From assembly GCA_047610385.1 (NCBI GenBank), contig JBLGAC010000051.1:1-29638 (forward strand): a DNA stretch of 29,638 nt, in the 5' to 3' direction. The notes beneath the pieces are model-generated. The model did not search any database. It was not told the origin of the DNA and saw nothing but the letters and a program-made list of their open reading frames with translations. The DNA comes from JBOCEF01 sp047610385. GTDB lineage: Bacteria > Pseudomonadota > Alphaproteobacteria > Rhodobacterales > Rhodobacteraceae. Made by a program: the position numbers and the translations under genes. Shown here piece by piece: positions 23,228 to 29,638 of the stretch (its first letter is position 1; the number at the start of each line of letters is the position of its first letter).

Positions 23228-24601
23228 TCACATGTCAGCGGCGCGGCGGCGCACGGGCAGGCGGGGCGGGGCGGGGCGGCAGGCGGCGTCCAGCGCATTG
23301 GTGCCCGCGGGCAATCCGATGCGGGCGACGATTTCGGCCGCGGCCTCGCGCCGTCCCTCGGGCGCATAGAACGACCCGCGGATCTGGATGGTCCCGGCCA
23401 GCGCGCGCATGAATGCATCGGCGAAATCGGGGTCGGGCGCTTCGGGCGCGGTCCAGAACTGCGCCAGCGGGCCTTGATGGGTCAGCCCCTTCATGTCGTA
23501 GATCGCGCATCCCAGCGCCACCACCGGGCGCCCGGCGCGGATCGCATGCAGGCCGACGGTCGAATTGGTCGCCACCACCCCGCGCGACAGCGCCAGCAGA
23601 TCGTCAAGCGACCCGCCCTCGATCACCTCTGTGCGCGCCTCCAGCCCCAGATCATGGGCGATGCGCATCACCTCACGCGGCCAGCGTTCAAGCCCGTTGT
23701 CGAGCGGATGGGTCTTGAACACGATCCGCGCATCCCCGGGCGCATGGGCTTTGAAGGACCCCAGCACCTCAGTGATCATGTCGCGCTGGCCGGAAAAGGG
23801 GGCGTTGTCGCGGATCTGCCGGTCGCTTTCCAGCTGCAGTGCCACGGCGAAGATCGGCCCTTGGGTGCCCGCAAGCCGCGCGATGGCCGCATCGCCCCGG
23901 CGCACGCGCCCCAGACCGCCCGGCAGGCGCCGCGCCCAGGACAGGTATTCCGACAGCGGATGATAATGCCCCTGACCGTTGAAGCGCGGATAGGGCCAGA
24001 AAAACAGCGCGCCCGCGAGGTTGAACAGCACCTCGTTCAGCGCTTCTTGCGCAAAGGGGTGGTGGTGGCGCGGCGTCATGTCCAGGGGCTGGGGGTGGAA
24101 CCGAGCGGCCAGATCCGCAACGGTTTCTGGGTCGTCGGGAAAGCGCGAATAGGCGCCCATGCCCTGCCGCTCCAGCGTGATCCAGTCGGGGCGCAGATAG
24201 CCAAACTCCACCGCCCAGGCGCGCCCGCCCGCGGCCTCGATCACCTCGCCAGCGGCGACGTGATAGGGCAGGCGGTCGGAATAATAAAGCACGTCGGTGA
24301 TGGCGTGGCGCGCGACGAACGCTTCCATCCACGCGCGCCAGCCTTTCAATGGCCCGCGCCAGGAATGCCGCGCCACCCCCGGCCCGCCACGCCAGAACAG
24401 CGCGTCCGCCGAGGACAGGCGAATGTGGTGCGTCTCATGCCCCGCTGCGGCGAAGGCGTCGCCAAGCTCAGACCAGAACCGGCCGGGCGGGCCCTGCAAC
24501 AAAGCGATGCGGCGGGGCGCCAGCGGCGGCGCGTTGATCTGAACGGGGTCGGTCAACTCGGATCCTGCCTTTGGCGAGCGGCGGTGACCAACCATGGCCA
24601 T
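23228..24601 (-). CDS. kpsS: KpsS-like capsule polysaccharide biosynthesis protein (probable beta-Kdo transferase)
   Basis: The protein has 457 residues from the ATG at 24601; a GTG at 24607 and an ATG at 24595 are alternatives. KpsS landmarks appear in order: RRIALLQGPPGRFWSELGDA with SSADALFW (about 30-70), VEFGYLRPDWITLERQG (about 130-146), the QLESDRQIRDN block, FKTHPLDNG, VVATNSTVGLHAI and AIYDMKGLTHQGPLAQFW. In group 2 capsule systems KpsS adds the first beta-Kdo residue to a lyso-phosphatidylglycerol acceptor and KpsC extends it; both work at the cytoplasmic face of the inner membrane. The NST and KTHP motifs are intact. It is divergent from a second KpsS-like gene and convergent with the export lipoprotein gene. 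Family assignment is firm, acceptor and donor are inferred. Confidence 0.88.
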   Translation of the reverse strand: MAMVGHRRSPKAGSELTDPVQINAPPLAPRRIALLQGPPGRFWSELGDAFAAAGHETHHIRLSSADALFWRGGPGVARHSWRGPLKGWRAWMEAFVARHAITDVLYYSDRLPYHVAAGEVIEAAGGRAWAVEFGYLRPDWITLERQGMGAYSRFPDDPETVADLAARFHPQPLDMTPRHHHPFAQEALNEVLFNLAGALFFWPYPRFNGQGHYHPLSEYLSWARRLPGGLGRVRRGDAAIARLAGTQGPIFAVALQLESDRQIRDNAPFSGQRDMITEVLGSFKAHAPGDARIVFKTHPLDNGLERWPREVMRIAHDLGLEARTEVIEGGSLDDLLALSRGVVATNSTVGLHAIRAGRPVVALGCAIYDMKGLTHQGPLAQFWTAPEAPDPDFADAFMRALAGTIQIRGSFYAPEGRREAAAEIVARIGLPAGTNALDAACRPAPPRLPVRRRAADM

Positions 24602-24651
24602 GATCACCCCAAGGTTGCATTAACGCGGATGGCTCGCAAGCATGGGGTGGC

Positions 24652-25887
24652 GTGGTGACGGGGCCACGCCGGATATTGCTGCTGCAAGGGCCGTCCTCGG
24701 GGTTCTTCTCACGGCTTGGCGATGCGCTTGCGGCGCGCGGGGCGCAGGTGCGGCGCATCCATCTGTGCCCCGGTGATGCGCTGTTCTGGCGCCGCGGCGG
24801 CGGGCAATCCTGGCGCGGGCGGGCGTGCGACTGGCCCGGCTGGATCGCAGCTTGGATGGCGCGCGAAGCAATCACCGATCTGGTCTTGCTGGGCGACATG
24901 CGCCCGCGCCACGCTGACGCGATCGCCGCCGCAGGGCCGCTTGGCGTCCGGGTGCACCATGTTGAGCTTGGCCTGCTGCGCCCCGGTCGCCTGACGCTTG
25001 AACCGGGCGGCCCCGGTGCCCGCTTTCCGCGCGATGCGGCCGGGGTGCGGGCGTTGGCGGCGCGCGCCCGCGCGGCAGGGGGCGCTGCGCCGCCTGTCCC
25101 TGGCGGCGCGGGGTTCGTGCGCTATGGGGCGATGGATCTGGCGTGGAATCTTGCGAATGTCGCCTGCGCCTGGGCCACCCATCCGGGCTATGTGCGGCAC
25201 CAGCTTTGGCATCCGTTGGCGGAATATGGCGGTTGGCTGTGGAAATTCGCCCGTGCAGGCCGCGATCGCCGCCAAGCCGCGGTGCGGTTGGCGGCTTGGG
25301 GTTTGGATGGCCCGGCAGGCGGCGGTCTGGTGTTTTTGCTGGCGCTGCAACTGCGCACTGACGCCCAGATCCGCGCCCGCGGCCCGGACGCAGATCTGCG
25401 GGTTACGGTGCGCCGAGTGATCGCCGATTTCGCCGCCAACGCACCGGCAGGCACGCGTCTGCTGGTCAAAGAACATCCCATGGACAACGCCCTCAGCCCC
25501 TGGCGGCGCATCGCGCGGGGTGCCGCCGGGGCGCACGCATCACGGGTTGAGGTGGTGGATGGCGGCGATCTGACGGCGCTTTTGCCGCGGATTGCCGGGA
25601 TGGTCAGCGTCAATTCGGGCGCCTGCATCGAAGCGCTCGCCGCCGGGTGCCCCGTCAAGGCGCTGGGCCGCGCGATCTGGGATGTTCGGGGGCTGAGCCA
25701 TCAGGGCCCGCTGGCCGATTTCTGGCGCGCGCCGATGCCGCCCGATCCCGCGCTGGCAGCCGATTTCATTGAGGCGCTCGATTGGGCCACGCAGGTTCCG
25801 GGCACCTTTGACGGCCTCGGCGCCGCCCATGGGGCTGAGGCGATGGCTGAGCGCATTCTTTCCCCCGCCCGTCTGTGCGGGTGCTGA
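24652..25887 (+). CDS. second KpsS-like capsule polysaccharide protein (diverged paralogue)
   Basis: The protein has 411 residues and starts at GTG (24652; the next codon is also GTG). It aligns by eye along its whole length with the neighbouring KpsS: RRILLLQGPSSGFFSRLGDA, CPGDALFW, VELGLLRPGRLTLE, LQLRTDAQIRARG, VKEHPMDNA, and AIWDVRGLSHQGPLADFW. Two positions differ from the family pattern: the EGYLRP-like motif reads ELGLLRP, and the NST(V/A)G motif reads NSGAC. It may be a transferase with another acceptor or donor, or a partner with lost activity. The gap to the other paralogue is 50 bases, so the promoters of the two genes must overlap or lie inside the genes. A nine-codon frame starting at 24629 runs into the start region and could affect its translation. 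Confidence 0.85.
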   Translation: MVTGPRRILLLQGPSSGFFSRLGDALAARGAQVRRIHLCPGDALFWRRGGGQSWRGRACDWPGWIAAWMAREAITDLVLLGDMRPRHADAIAAAGPLGVRVHHVELGLLRPGRLTLEPGGPGARFPRDAAGVRALAARARAAGGAAPPVPGGAGFVRYGAMDLAWNLANVACAWATHPGYVRHQLWHPLAEYGGWLWKFARAGRDRRQAAVRLAAWGLDGPAGGGLVFLLALQLRTDAQIRARGPDADLRVTVRRVIADFAANAPAGTRLLVKEHPMDNALSPWRRIARGAAGAHASRVEVVDGGDLTALLPRIAGMVSVNSGACIEALAAGCPVKALGRAIWDVRGLSHQGPLADFWRAPMPPDPALAADFIEALDWATQVPGTFDGLGAAHGAEAMAERILSPARLCGC

Positions 25888-26191
25888 TCGACGAAGCGCT
25901 ACGGGAGCTTTTCTTGCGGCCTGAATGGGGTCGCGCCCATCCATCGACACCGGGCGCGCCATTGCCGCACTGTTCGGCAAGGGACAAAGGCGCGCGCGCA
26001 CCGACCACTTCAATGCCGGTTTCAGCGCCATGATCCTGGCGTGGGTGCCGAGGTTCCGGCCCCTCAGCATTTCGGTCGGTAACGAATCGGCAATGCTGAA
26101 ACCGTTGGAGACGCGGTTTTGGCAACTGAATGGTCATGGATTTCAGCAATTCTGCCTTTGTCGAAACGTGTGGCGTAAACGGGAGGGCATC
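25888..26191. other. 304-base stretch without a recognisable gene
   Basis: Neither strand holds a reading frame with family-like sequence; a plus-strand frame from 25925 runs in frame into the next gene but its first 89 residues look random. The main structure is an inverted repeat TCAGCATT/AATGCTGA (26064-26071 with 26092-26099), with a smaller TTCG/CGAA pair inside, about 93 bases before the next ATG. It may be an operator or an RNA hairpin. No clear promoter pair was found. Confidence 0.5.
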
Positions 26192-26398
26192 ATGGCGAGT
26201 GGATTTGAAGCGGGCGATGCGGTGATCTGGTTCGATGCGGGCGGCGCCTCTGGCGGCATGGTGCGGGAGGTGTATCCCTACTTGCATAGCGGCATGTTCC
26301 AGACCGGCTATGCGGAGCTGAGCGAGGCGTCCTATCTGGTCGAAGCGGTCGATGGCCTTGAGGTGATGAAGCGCCAGTCGGAACTGTCGATGGCCTGA
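26192..26398 (+). CDS. small hypothetical protein (68 residues)
   Basis: The gene starts at an ATG with a very good ribosome site (GGGAGGG, four bases upstream). The product begins ASGFEAGDAVIWFDAGGASG and is mildly acidic, with no membrane helix or signal peptide. The pattern GDAVIWFDAGGASGGMVREV, with alternating hydrophobic residues and Gly, suggests a small beta-barrel of SH3/KOW type; that is inference from the pattern only. A longer start at 25925 in the same frame lacks support. It stands alone, 74 bases before trhA on the same strand. I do not recognise the family. Confidence 0.65.
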   Translation: MASGFEAGDAVIWFDAGGASGGMVREVYPYLHSGMFQTGYAELSEASYLVEAVDGLEVMKRQSELSMA

Positions 26399-26472
26399 TT
26401 TTTCGGGGAGGCGGTTAAAATCAGTCCCATCGCGCGGTTGCGTGGCGGGCCAAACGGCCTAATCTTAAGCGC

Positions 26473-27204
26473 ATGACCGGACACGCAATCCAAGATCGCG
26501 ACACCGTTGGAACGTCGGCGGCCATTGCGCGGTCGCGCCCGTTCACGCGGGCGGAAAAAACCGCCGACGCCGCGGTGCATGCCGCTGGCGTGGCGCTGGC
26601 GTTGATGGGGGTGCCGGCGCTGATTGTGTTGGCGGTGCTGCTTGATGGGCGGGCGACGCTGGTCGCTGCCGTTTCGGTCTATGGCGTGTCGCTGCTGGCG
26701 ATGTTCGTCTGCTCTGGTGCCTACAATCTGTGCCCTGAAACGCGAAGCGTTGCGCGCGCTGTGCTCAGGCGGCTTGATCATGCGGCGATTTATGTGAAAA
26801 TCGCCGGAACACAGACCCCTTTTGCAATTCTTGTCGGCGGCACCCATGGCTTTTGGCTGCTGGCGGCGCTGTGGTCGGGCGCGCTTGGTGGCGTGGCGGC
26901 ACGGCTTTTCGCGCCCCAGCGGCTGCAACGCCTGTCGATCCTGTTTTATGTGGCGCTGGGCTGGGCGGGCACGTCGCTGCTGTTTCCCGGCCTTCTGTTC
27001 GGTGATGGGGCGCAATCGCTGACCTTTGCCACCGCGGTGCTGATGGTGATTGGCGGCGCGATCTACACTGCCGGGGTTGGGTTTTTCCTGTGGGAACGCC
27101 TGCCGTTTCACTACGCCATCTGGCATGGCTTCGTCCTCGTCGCCACATTCGTGTTCTACAGCGCCGTTGTCGTTGAGGTGAGCCTGCGCGCAGCGCTCGT
27201 CTGA
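26473..27204 (+). CDS. trhA: hemolysin III family (PAQR) membrane protein TrhA
   Basis: The protein has 243 residues with seven predicted membrane helices. Hallmarks of the bacterial PAQR group are HAAGVALALMG (helix 1), CSGAYNLCP, the RRLDHAAIYVKIAGTQTP block (about 97-114) and the C-terminal FHYAIWHGFVLVATFVFYSAV. The conserved His, Asp and second His that bind zinc in PAQR hydrolases are retained (DH in RLDHAA and H in IWH). TrhA is tied to membrane fluidity and energy homeostasis rather than hemolysis. No strong ribosome site is seen before the ATG, but it agrees with the family start. The creA gene follows 32 bases after the stop, so the two may be co-transcribed. Confidence 0.92.
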   Translation: MTGHAIQDRDTVGTSAAIARSRPFTRAEKTADAAVHAAGVALALMGVPALIVLAVLLDGRATLVAAVSVYGVSLLAMFVCSGAYNLCPETRSVARAVLRRLDHAAIYVKIAGTQTPFAILVGGTHGFWLLAALWSGALGGVAARLFAPQRLQRLSILFYVALGWAGTSLLFPGLLFGDGAQSLTFATAVLMVIGGAIYTAGVGFFLWERLPFHYAIWHGFVLVATFVFYSAVVVEVSLRAALV

Positions 27205-27236
27205 CGCCTGTGCCGATGAACACGAGGATTTGCCTG

Positions 27237-27734
27237 ATGATCTCCCGTTCCCGCGCCATGTTGGCCGCCGCGTTCTGCGCCATCGCCGTCCCTGCCTTTG
27301 CGGATCAGGTCGGCGAGGTGTCGACGGCGTTCAAGCTGCTCGGCGCCAACCATAAAATTGTGATTGAGGCGTTTGATGACCCCAAGGTTGGCGGGGTAAG
27401 CTGCTTTGTGTCCCGCGCCAAAACCGGCGGCATATCGGGATCGTTGGGGCTGGCGGAGGACACGTCCGACGCCTCCATCGCCTGCCGTCAGACCGGGCCA
27501 ATCGCCTGGAAAGAGGATCTTGAGGCCGGAGAGGAAGTGTTCAAAAAGCGCACGTCTCTGGTGTTCAAGACGGTGCAGGTGGTGCGGTTCTACGACCCAG
27601 CGCGCAACACGCTGATTTATCTGACATATTCCGACAAGGTGGTGGATGGATCGCCCAAAAACTCAATCTCCGCCGTCGTGGTTGCGCCTTGGGGCGCTGC
27701 GCCCGCGCCGAAAGCCACGGTCTATGTGGAGTGA
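27237..27734 (+). CDS. creA: CreA family periplasmic protein
   Basis: The protein has 165 residues from the ATG at 27237, which has GAGGA eight bases upstream; a start seven codons earlier is possible but less well spaced. An N-terminal signal peptide is cleaved probably after VPAFA. The mature protein is plainly CreA: GEVSTAFKLLGANHKIVIEA, DPKVGGVSCFVSRAKTGG, LAEDTSDASIACRQTGPI, then FKTVQVVRFYD and YLTYSDKVVDGSPKNSIS. Two Cys residues may form a disulfide. Its molecular role is unknown; in Enterobacteria it lies beside the CreBC two-component genes, which are absent here. The last 11 bases overlap the ChaN-like gene. Confidence 0.93.
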   Translation: MISRSRAMLAAAFCAIAVPAFADQVGEVSTAFKLLGANHKIVIEAFDDPKVGGVSCFVSRAKTGGISGSLGLAEDTSDASIACRQTGPIAWKEDLEAGEEVFKKRTSLVFKTVQVVRFYDPARNTLIYLTYSDKVVDGSPKNSISAVVVAPWGAAPAPKATVYVE

Positions 27735-28641
27735 GGCGCGGCTGATCGGTGCGGCGCTGGTTCTATGCGCCTGCGCCGGGCCATCCCCCGATCCGCGCTT
27801 CCCCCCGCCCGGCGCGGCCGAGATCCGCGTCTTGCCGGGCGGAGGGGCCCTGAGCTTCGCCAATCTGGCAGCCCGCACCGCCGCCGCTGATCTGGTGATT
27901 GTGGGGGAGCAGCATGACGACCCGGCCCATCAGGCGATGCAGGCGGCGTTGATCGGTGCCGTGCATCCCGGCGCGGTGGCCTTTGAAATGATCCCGCGCG
28001 CGGCCGAATCGGCCCTGGCTGATCTGCGCGCCGCGCCGTCGCCCGCTGATGCGCTGCGCGTGGCCGCCCAATGGGACCGCTACGCCGAATGGCACCGGCC
28101 GGTCGGCGCTTTGGCCCCCGATGCGCCTGCCATCGGCGCTGGGCTGGCGCGCGCGGATTTGCGCGGGGCGATGAAAACCTCTGCCGCTGCGGTGTTTGAT
28201 GGCGATCCGGCGGCGTTTGGCCTTGATGCCCCGTTGCCGGCCAACATGCAGGCGGCGATGGAGGCCGAGCAGATCGCGGCCCATTGCAACGCGATGCCCG
28301 CCGCCATGGCCCCCGCGATGGTTGAGGCGCAGCGCCTGCGCGACGCCGCCTTCGCGCGCGCATTGCTGCGCGCCGACGATGCGGCAGGCGATGCGCCCGC
28401 CTTTCTGATCACCGGCAACGGCCATGCGCGCCGCGACCGCGGCAGCCCTGCGTATCTGCCGGGGCGCGACCTGCTGGTGATCGGGCAGATCAACCGGCCC
28501 GCGGGCGGCGATTGGCGCGATGCACTGGCAAGCTGGCAAACCCCCGGCGCGCCGCCGGTCTTTGACATTGTGATCGTGACTGACCCGCCGCCGGGGCGCG
28601 GTGATCCGTGCGACGCGTTCCGCAAGCCCCCGAAAAGCTGA
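27724..28641 (+). CDS. ChaN-like heme-binding lipoprotein
   Basis: The protein has 305 residues. The ATG lies inside the last codons of creA (11-base overlap), giving a short signal peptide with lipobox LCAC and lipidated Cys17; the longer upstream frame is not signal-like. The domain resembles ChaN/DUF399: DLVIVGEQHDDPAHQAMQ (about 58-75, with the conserved His residues), GAVAFEMIPR, the Trp/Asp-rich middle WDRYAEWHRPV, HCNAMP and a C-terminal TGNGHARRDRG. ChaN of Campylobacter binds heme and belongs to iron acquisition; heme binding here is a family inference. It should be an outer- or inner-membrane lipoprotein facing the periplasm. No heme transporter is adjacent. Confidence 0.87.
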   Translation: MWSEARLIGAALVLCACAGPSPDPRFPPPGAAEIRVLPGGGALSFANLAARTAAADLVIVGEQHDDPAHQAMQAALIGAVHPGAVAFEMIPRAAESALADLRAAPSPADALRVAAQWDRYAEWHRPVGALAPDAPAIGAGLARADLRGAMKTSAAAVFDGDPAAFGLDAPLPANMQAAMEAEQIAAHCNAMPAAMAPAMVEAQRLRDAAFARALLRADDAAGDAPAFLITGNGHARRDRGSPAYLPGRDLLVIGQINRPAGGDWRDALASWQTPGAPPVFDIVIVTDPPPGRGDPCDAFRKPPKS

Positions 28642-28734
28642 ACGGACGCCCTTTGTGAAAAGGACGCCCGCCGCTTGCGCGCCGACAGGTGGATGCAGGC
28701 TGGGGTGAGCAGGTGCGTTCCCGCCCGCGCGCAC

Positions 28735-28756
28735 GGTCGGGGGCGGACCCCCGGCC
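28735..28756. terminator. hairpin between convergent ChaN-like and RTX genes
   Basis: GGTCGGGGG (28735-28743) pairs with CCCCCGGCC (28748-28756) around CGGA, with one G-U pair. No T-run follows on either strand, so it is at best a weak or rho-dependent end. Confidence 0.4.
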
Positions 28757-28768
28757 GATCTCAGAGCT

Positions 28769-29638
28769 TCAGGCGAACAGGAAATCTGTCGCCGACAATT
28801 GCGCGGCGTCCACATCCACCAGCGTCACCGAGGTGAACAGCGGATCGCCCATATGCACCAGCGCCCCGGCGGAGCTGTTCTCGATGATCAGGTCACCGAA
28901 TTCGGTGGCGCCGCCGGTGTAGATGATCACGTCGCGGCCATCTTCCCAGTCGAGGATGAAGTCGCGGCCCGATGCGCCGTCAAACTGGAAACGGTCCTTG
29001 CCCAGCCCCCCCGACAGAAGGTCGGACCCGGTGCCGCCAATGATCAGATCGGGGCCTCTGCCGCCATCAAGGCGATCACTGTCAGGGCCGCCATCCAGAT
29101 CATCCGCGCCTTCGTCGCCAAACAGAAAATCATCGCCGGACCCGCCCCAGAGCCGGTCCGCATAGCCGCCGCCCTTGATACGGTCATCGCCGTCGCCGCC
29201 CCACATCTTGTCACGGCCGAGCGCGCCGTTCAGTTCGTCGTTGCCATTTTCGCCGCGCAGTTCGTCATCGCCGTTGCCCCCGCCGATCCAGTCATCGCCG
29301 TTGCCGCCATAAAGCTGGTCGAGGCCGCGTTCACCATAGATGCGGTCGTTGCCCTCGCCGCCCTCGGCCCGGTCATGGCCGTCGCCGGCGCGCAGAATGT
29401 CGGCACCCGCGTCGCCCTGCAACAAATCGGCAAACAGGCCGCCACGCAATTCATCGTCGCCATCGCCGCCTGACAGAAAATCCCTGCCGTGCGAGCCTTT
29501 GAGCAGGTCATTCCCGGCCCCGCCATACATGGCGTCATCGTCGCTGCCGCCGCGCAGTTCATCATCGCCATTGCCACCATCGAGCCGGTCGCCCCCGCCG
29601 CCGCCAACCACCAGGTCGTCGCCGTCCTCGCCGTAGAT
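28769..29638 (-). CDS. RTX calcium-binding protein, C-terminal part (5' end outside window)
   Basis: The frame is open to the window end, so only the last 289 residues are seen. Twenty-four consecutive nonapeptides of the GGxGxDxuh type (residues 2-217 of the fragment) should form a calcium-filled parallel beta-roll. They are followed by a 72-residue tail (GRDFILDWEDGRDVIIYT, then SVTLVDVDAAQLSATDFLFA) typical of the uncleaved C-terminal signal for type I secretion. The missing N-terminal part decides whether this is an enzyme, an adhesin or an S-layer-like protein. No type I ABC transporter is in the window. It is convergent with the ChaN-like gene. Confidence 0.93.
   Translation of the reverse strand: MYGEDGDDLVVGGGGGDRLDGGNGDDELRGGSDDDAMYGGAGNDLLKGSHGRDFLSGGDGDDELRGGLFADLLQGDAGADILRAGDGHDRAEGGEGNDRIYGERGLDQLYGGNGDDWIGGGNGDDELRGENGNDELNGALGRDKMWGGDGDDRIKGGGYADRLWGGSGDDFLFGDEGADDLDGGPDSDRLDGGRGPDLIIGGTGSDLLSGGLGKDRFQFDGASGRDFILDWEDGRDVIIYTGGATEFGDLIIENSSAGALVHMGDPLFTSVTLVDVDAAQLSATDFLFA
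28988..29635 (-). repeat. 24 tandem 27-bp RTX repeats
   Basis: Twenty-four in-frame nonapeptide codon blocks follow without a spacer. Several units deviate in the loop (RGGSDDDAM, RGGLFADLL, KGGGYADRL, DGGPDSDRL). At DNA level units are well diverged, unlike the 90-bp repeats of the Ala-rich gene. Confidence 0.95.

Noticed and set aside
22886..24658. Plus-strand 590-residue frame spanning the end of the export gene and kpsS
   Set aside because: It is a shadow of kpsS on the minus strand; only its last nine codons (from 24629) are mentioned as a possible short upstream frame.

Overview
The window looks like ordinary chromosome from a GC-rich alphaproteobacterium, most likely of the order Rhodobacterales (Rhodobacter/Roseobacter type). 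I infer this from the very high G+C by eye, the gene families (DUF3047, CreA, TerC, serC-serA, RTX), the tRNA sequence, an FNR-type box in front of a uspA gene, and gene starts with GGAG/AAGGA-type ribosome sites. No phage, transposase, integrase or CRISPR array is visible.

Layout. (1) 1-2853: the tail of a TerC-family membrane protein, an elongator-type tRNA with a CAT anticodon and its own promoter, an ornithine cyclodeaminase/mu-crystallin family reductase, and a voltage-sensor potassium channel with a C-terminal zinc ribbon. (2) 2882-6546: an acyl-CoA/ester block. A class III CoA-transferase on the plus strand meets, with no spare base, a serine beta-lactamase-like hydrolase that lies downstream of an acyl-CoA dehydrogenase. 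The dehydrogenase promoter carries an inverted repeat of TetR-operator type. (3) 6699-7376: a Tat-exported DUF3047 protein. (4) 7537-13716: a tightly overlapping six-gene minus-strand operon, in transcription order DUF4129, DUF4350, MoxR ATPase, DUF58, SpoIIM-like, RDD. It is a membrane-linked MoxR chaperone system of unknown client. (5) 13820-17435: a uspA gene with a near-ideal class II FNR promoter, then serC and serA with leader hairpins and a strong terminator.

(6) 17613-20382: an EamA transporter followed by the most unusual gene here, a 585-residue Ala-rich membrane-anchored coiled coil. It carries ten 21-bp heptad-coding repeats and four nearly identical 90-bp repeats, each encoding a Cys-x4-Cys-Trp module. 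(7) 20425-25887: glmM (UDP-GlcNAc precursor), an outer-membrane polysaccharide export lipoprotein, and two KpsS-like capsule glycosyltransferase paralogues transcribed divergently from a 50-bp gap; together these suggest a capsule or Kdo-linked glycolipid locus. (8) 26192-28641: a small unknown protein, TrhA (hemolysin III), CreA, and a ChaN-like lipoprotein overlapping creA. (9) 28769 to the end: the C-terminal part of a large RTX protein with 24 uninterrupted calcium-binding nonapeptides, presumably secreted by a type I system encoded elsewhere.

The best candidates for something undescribed are the Ala-rich Cys-repeat protein, the SpoIIM/RDD-containing MoxR operon, the KpsS pair in which one copy has an altered motif, and the hairpin leader of serC.
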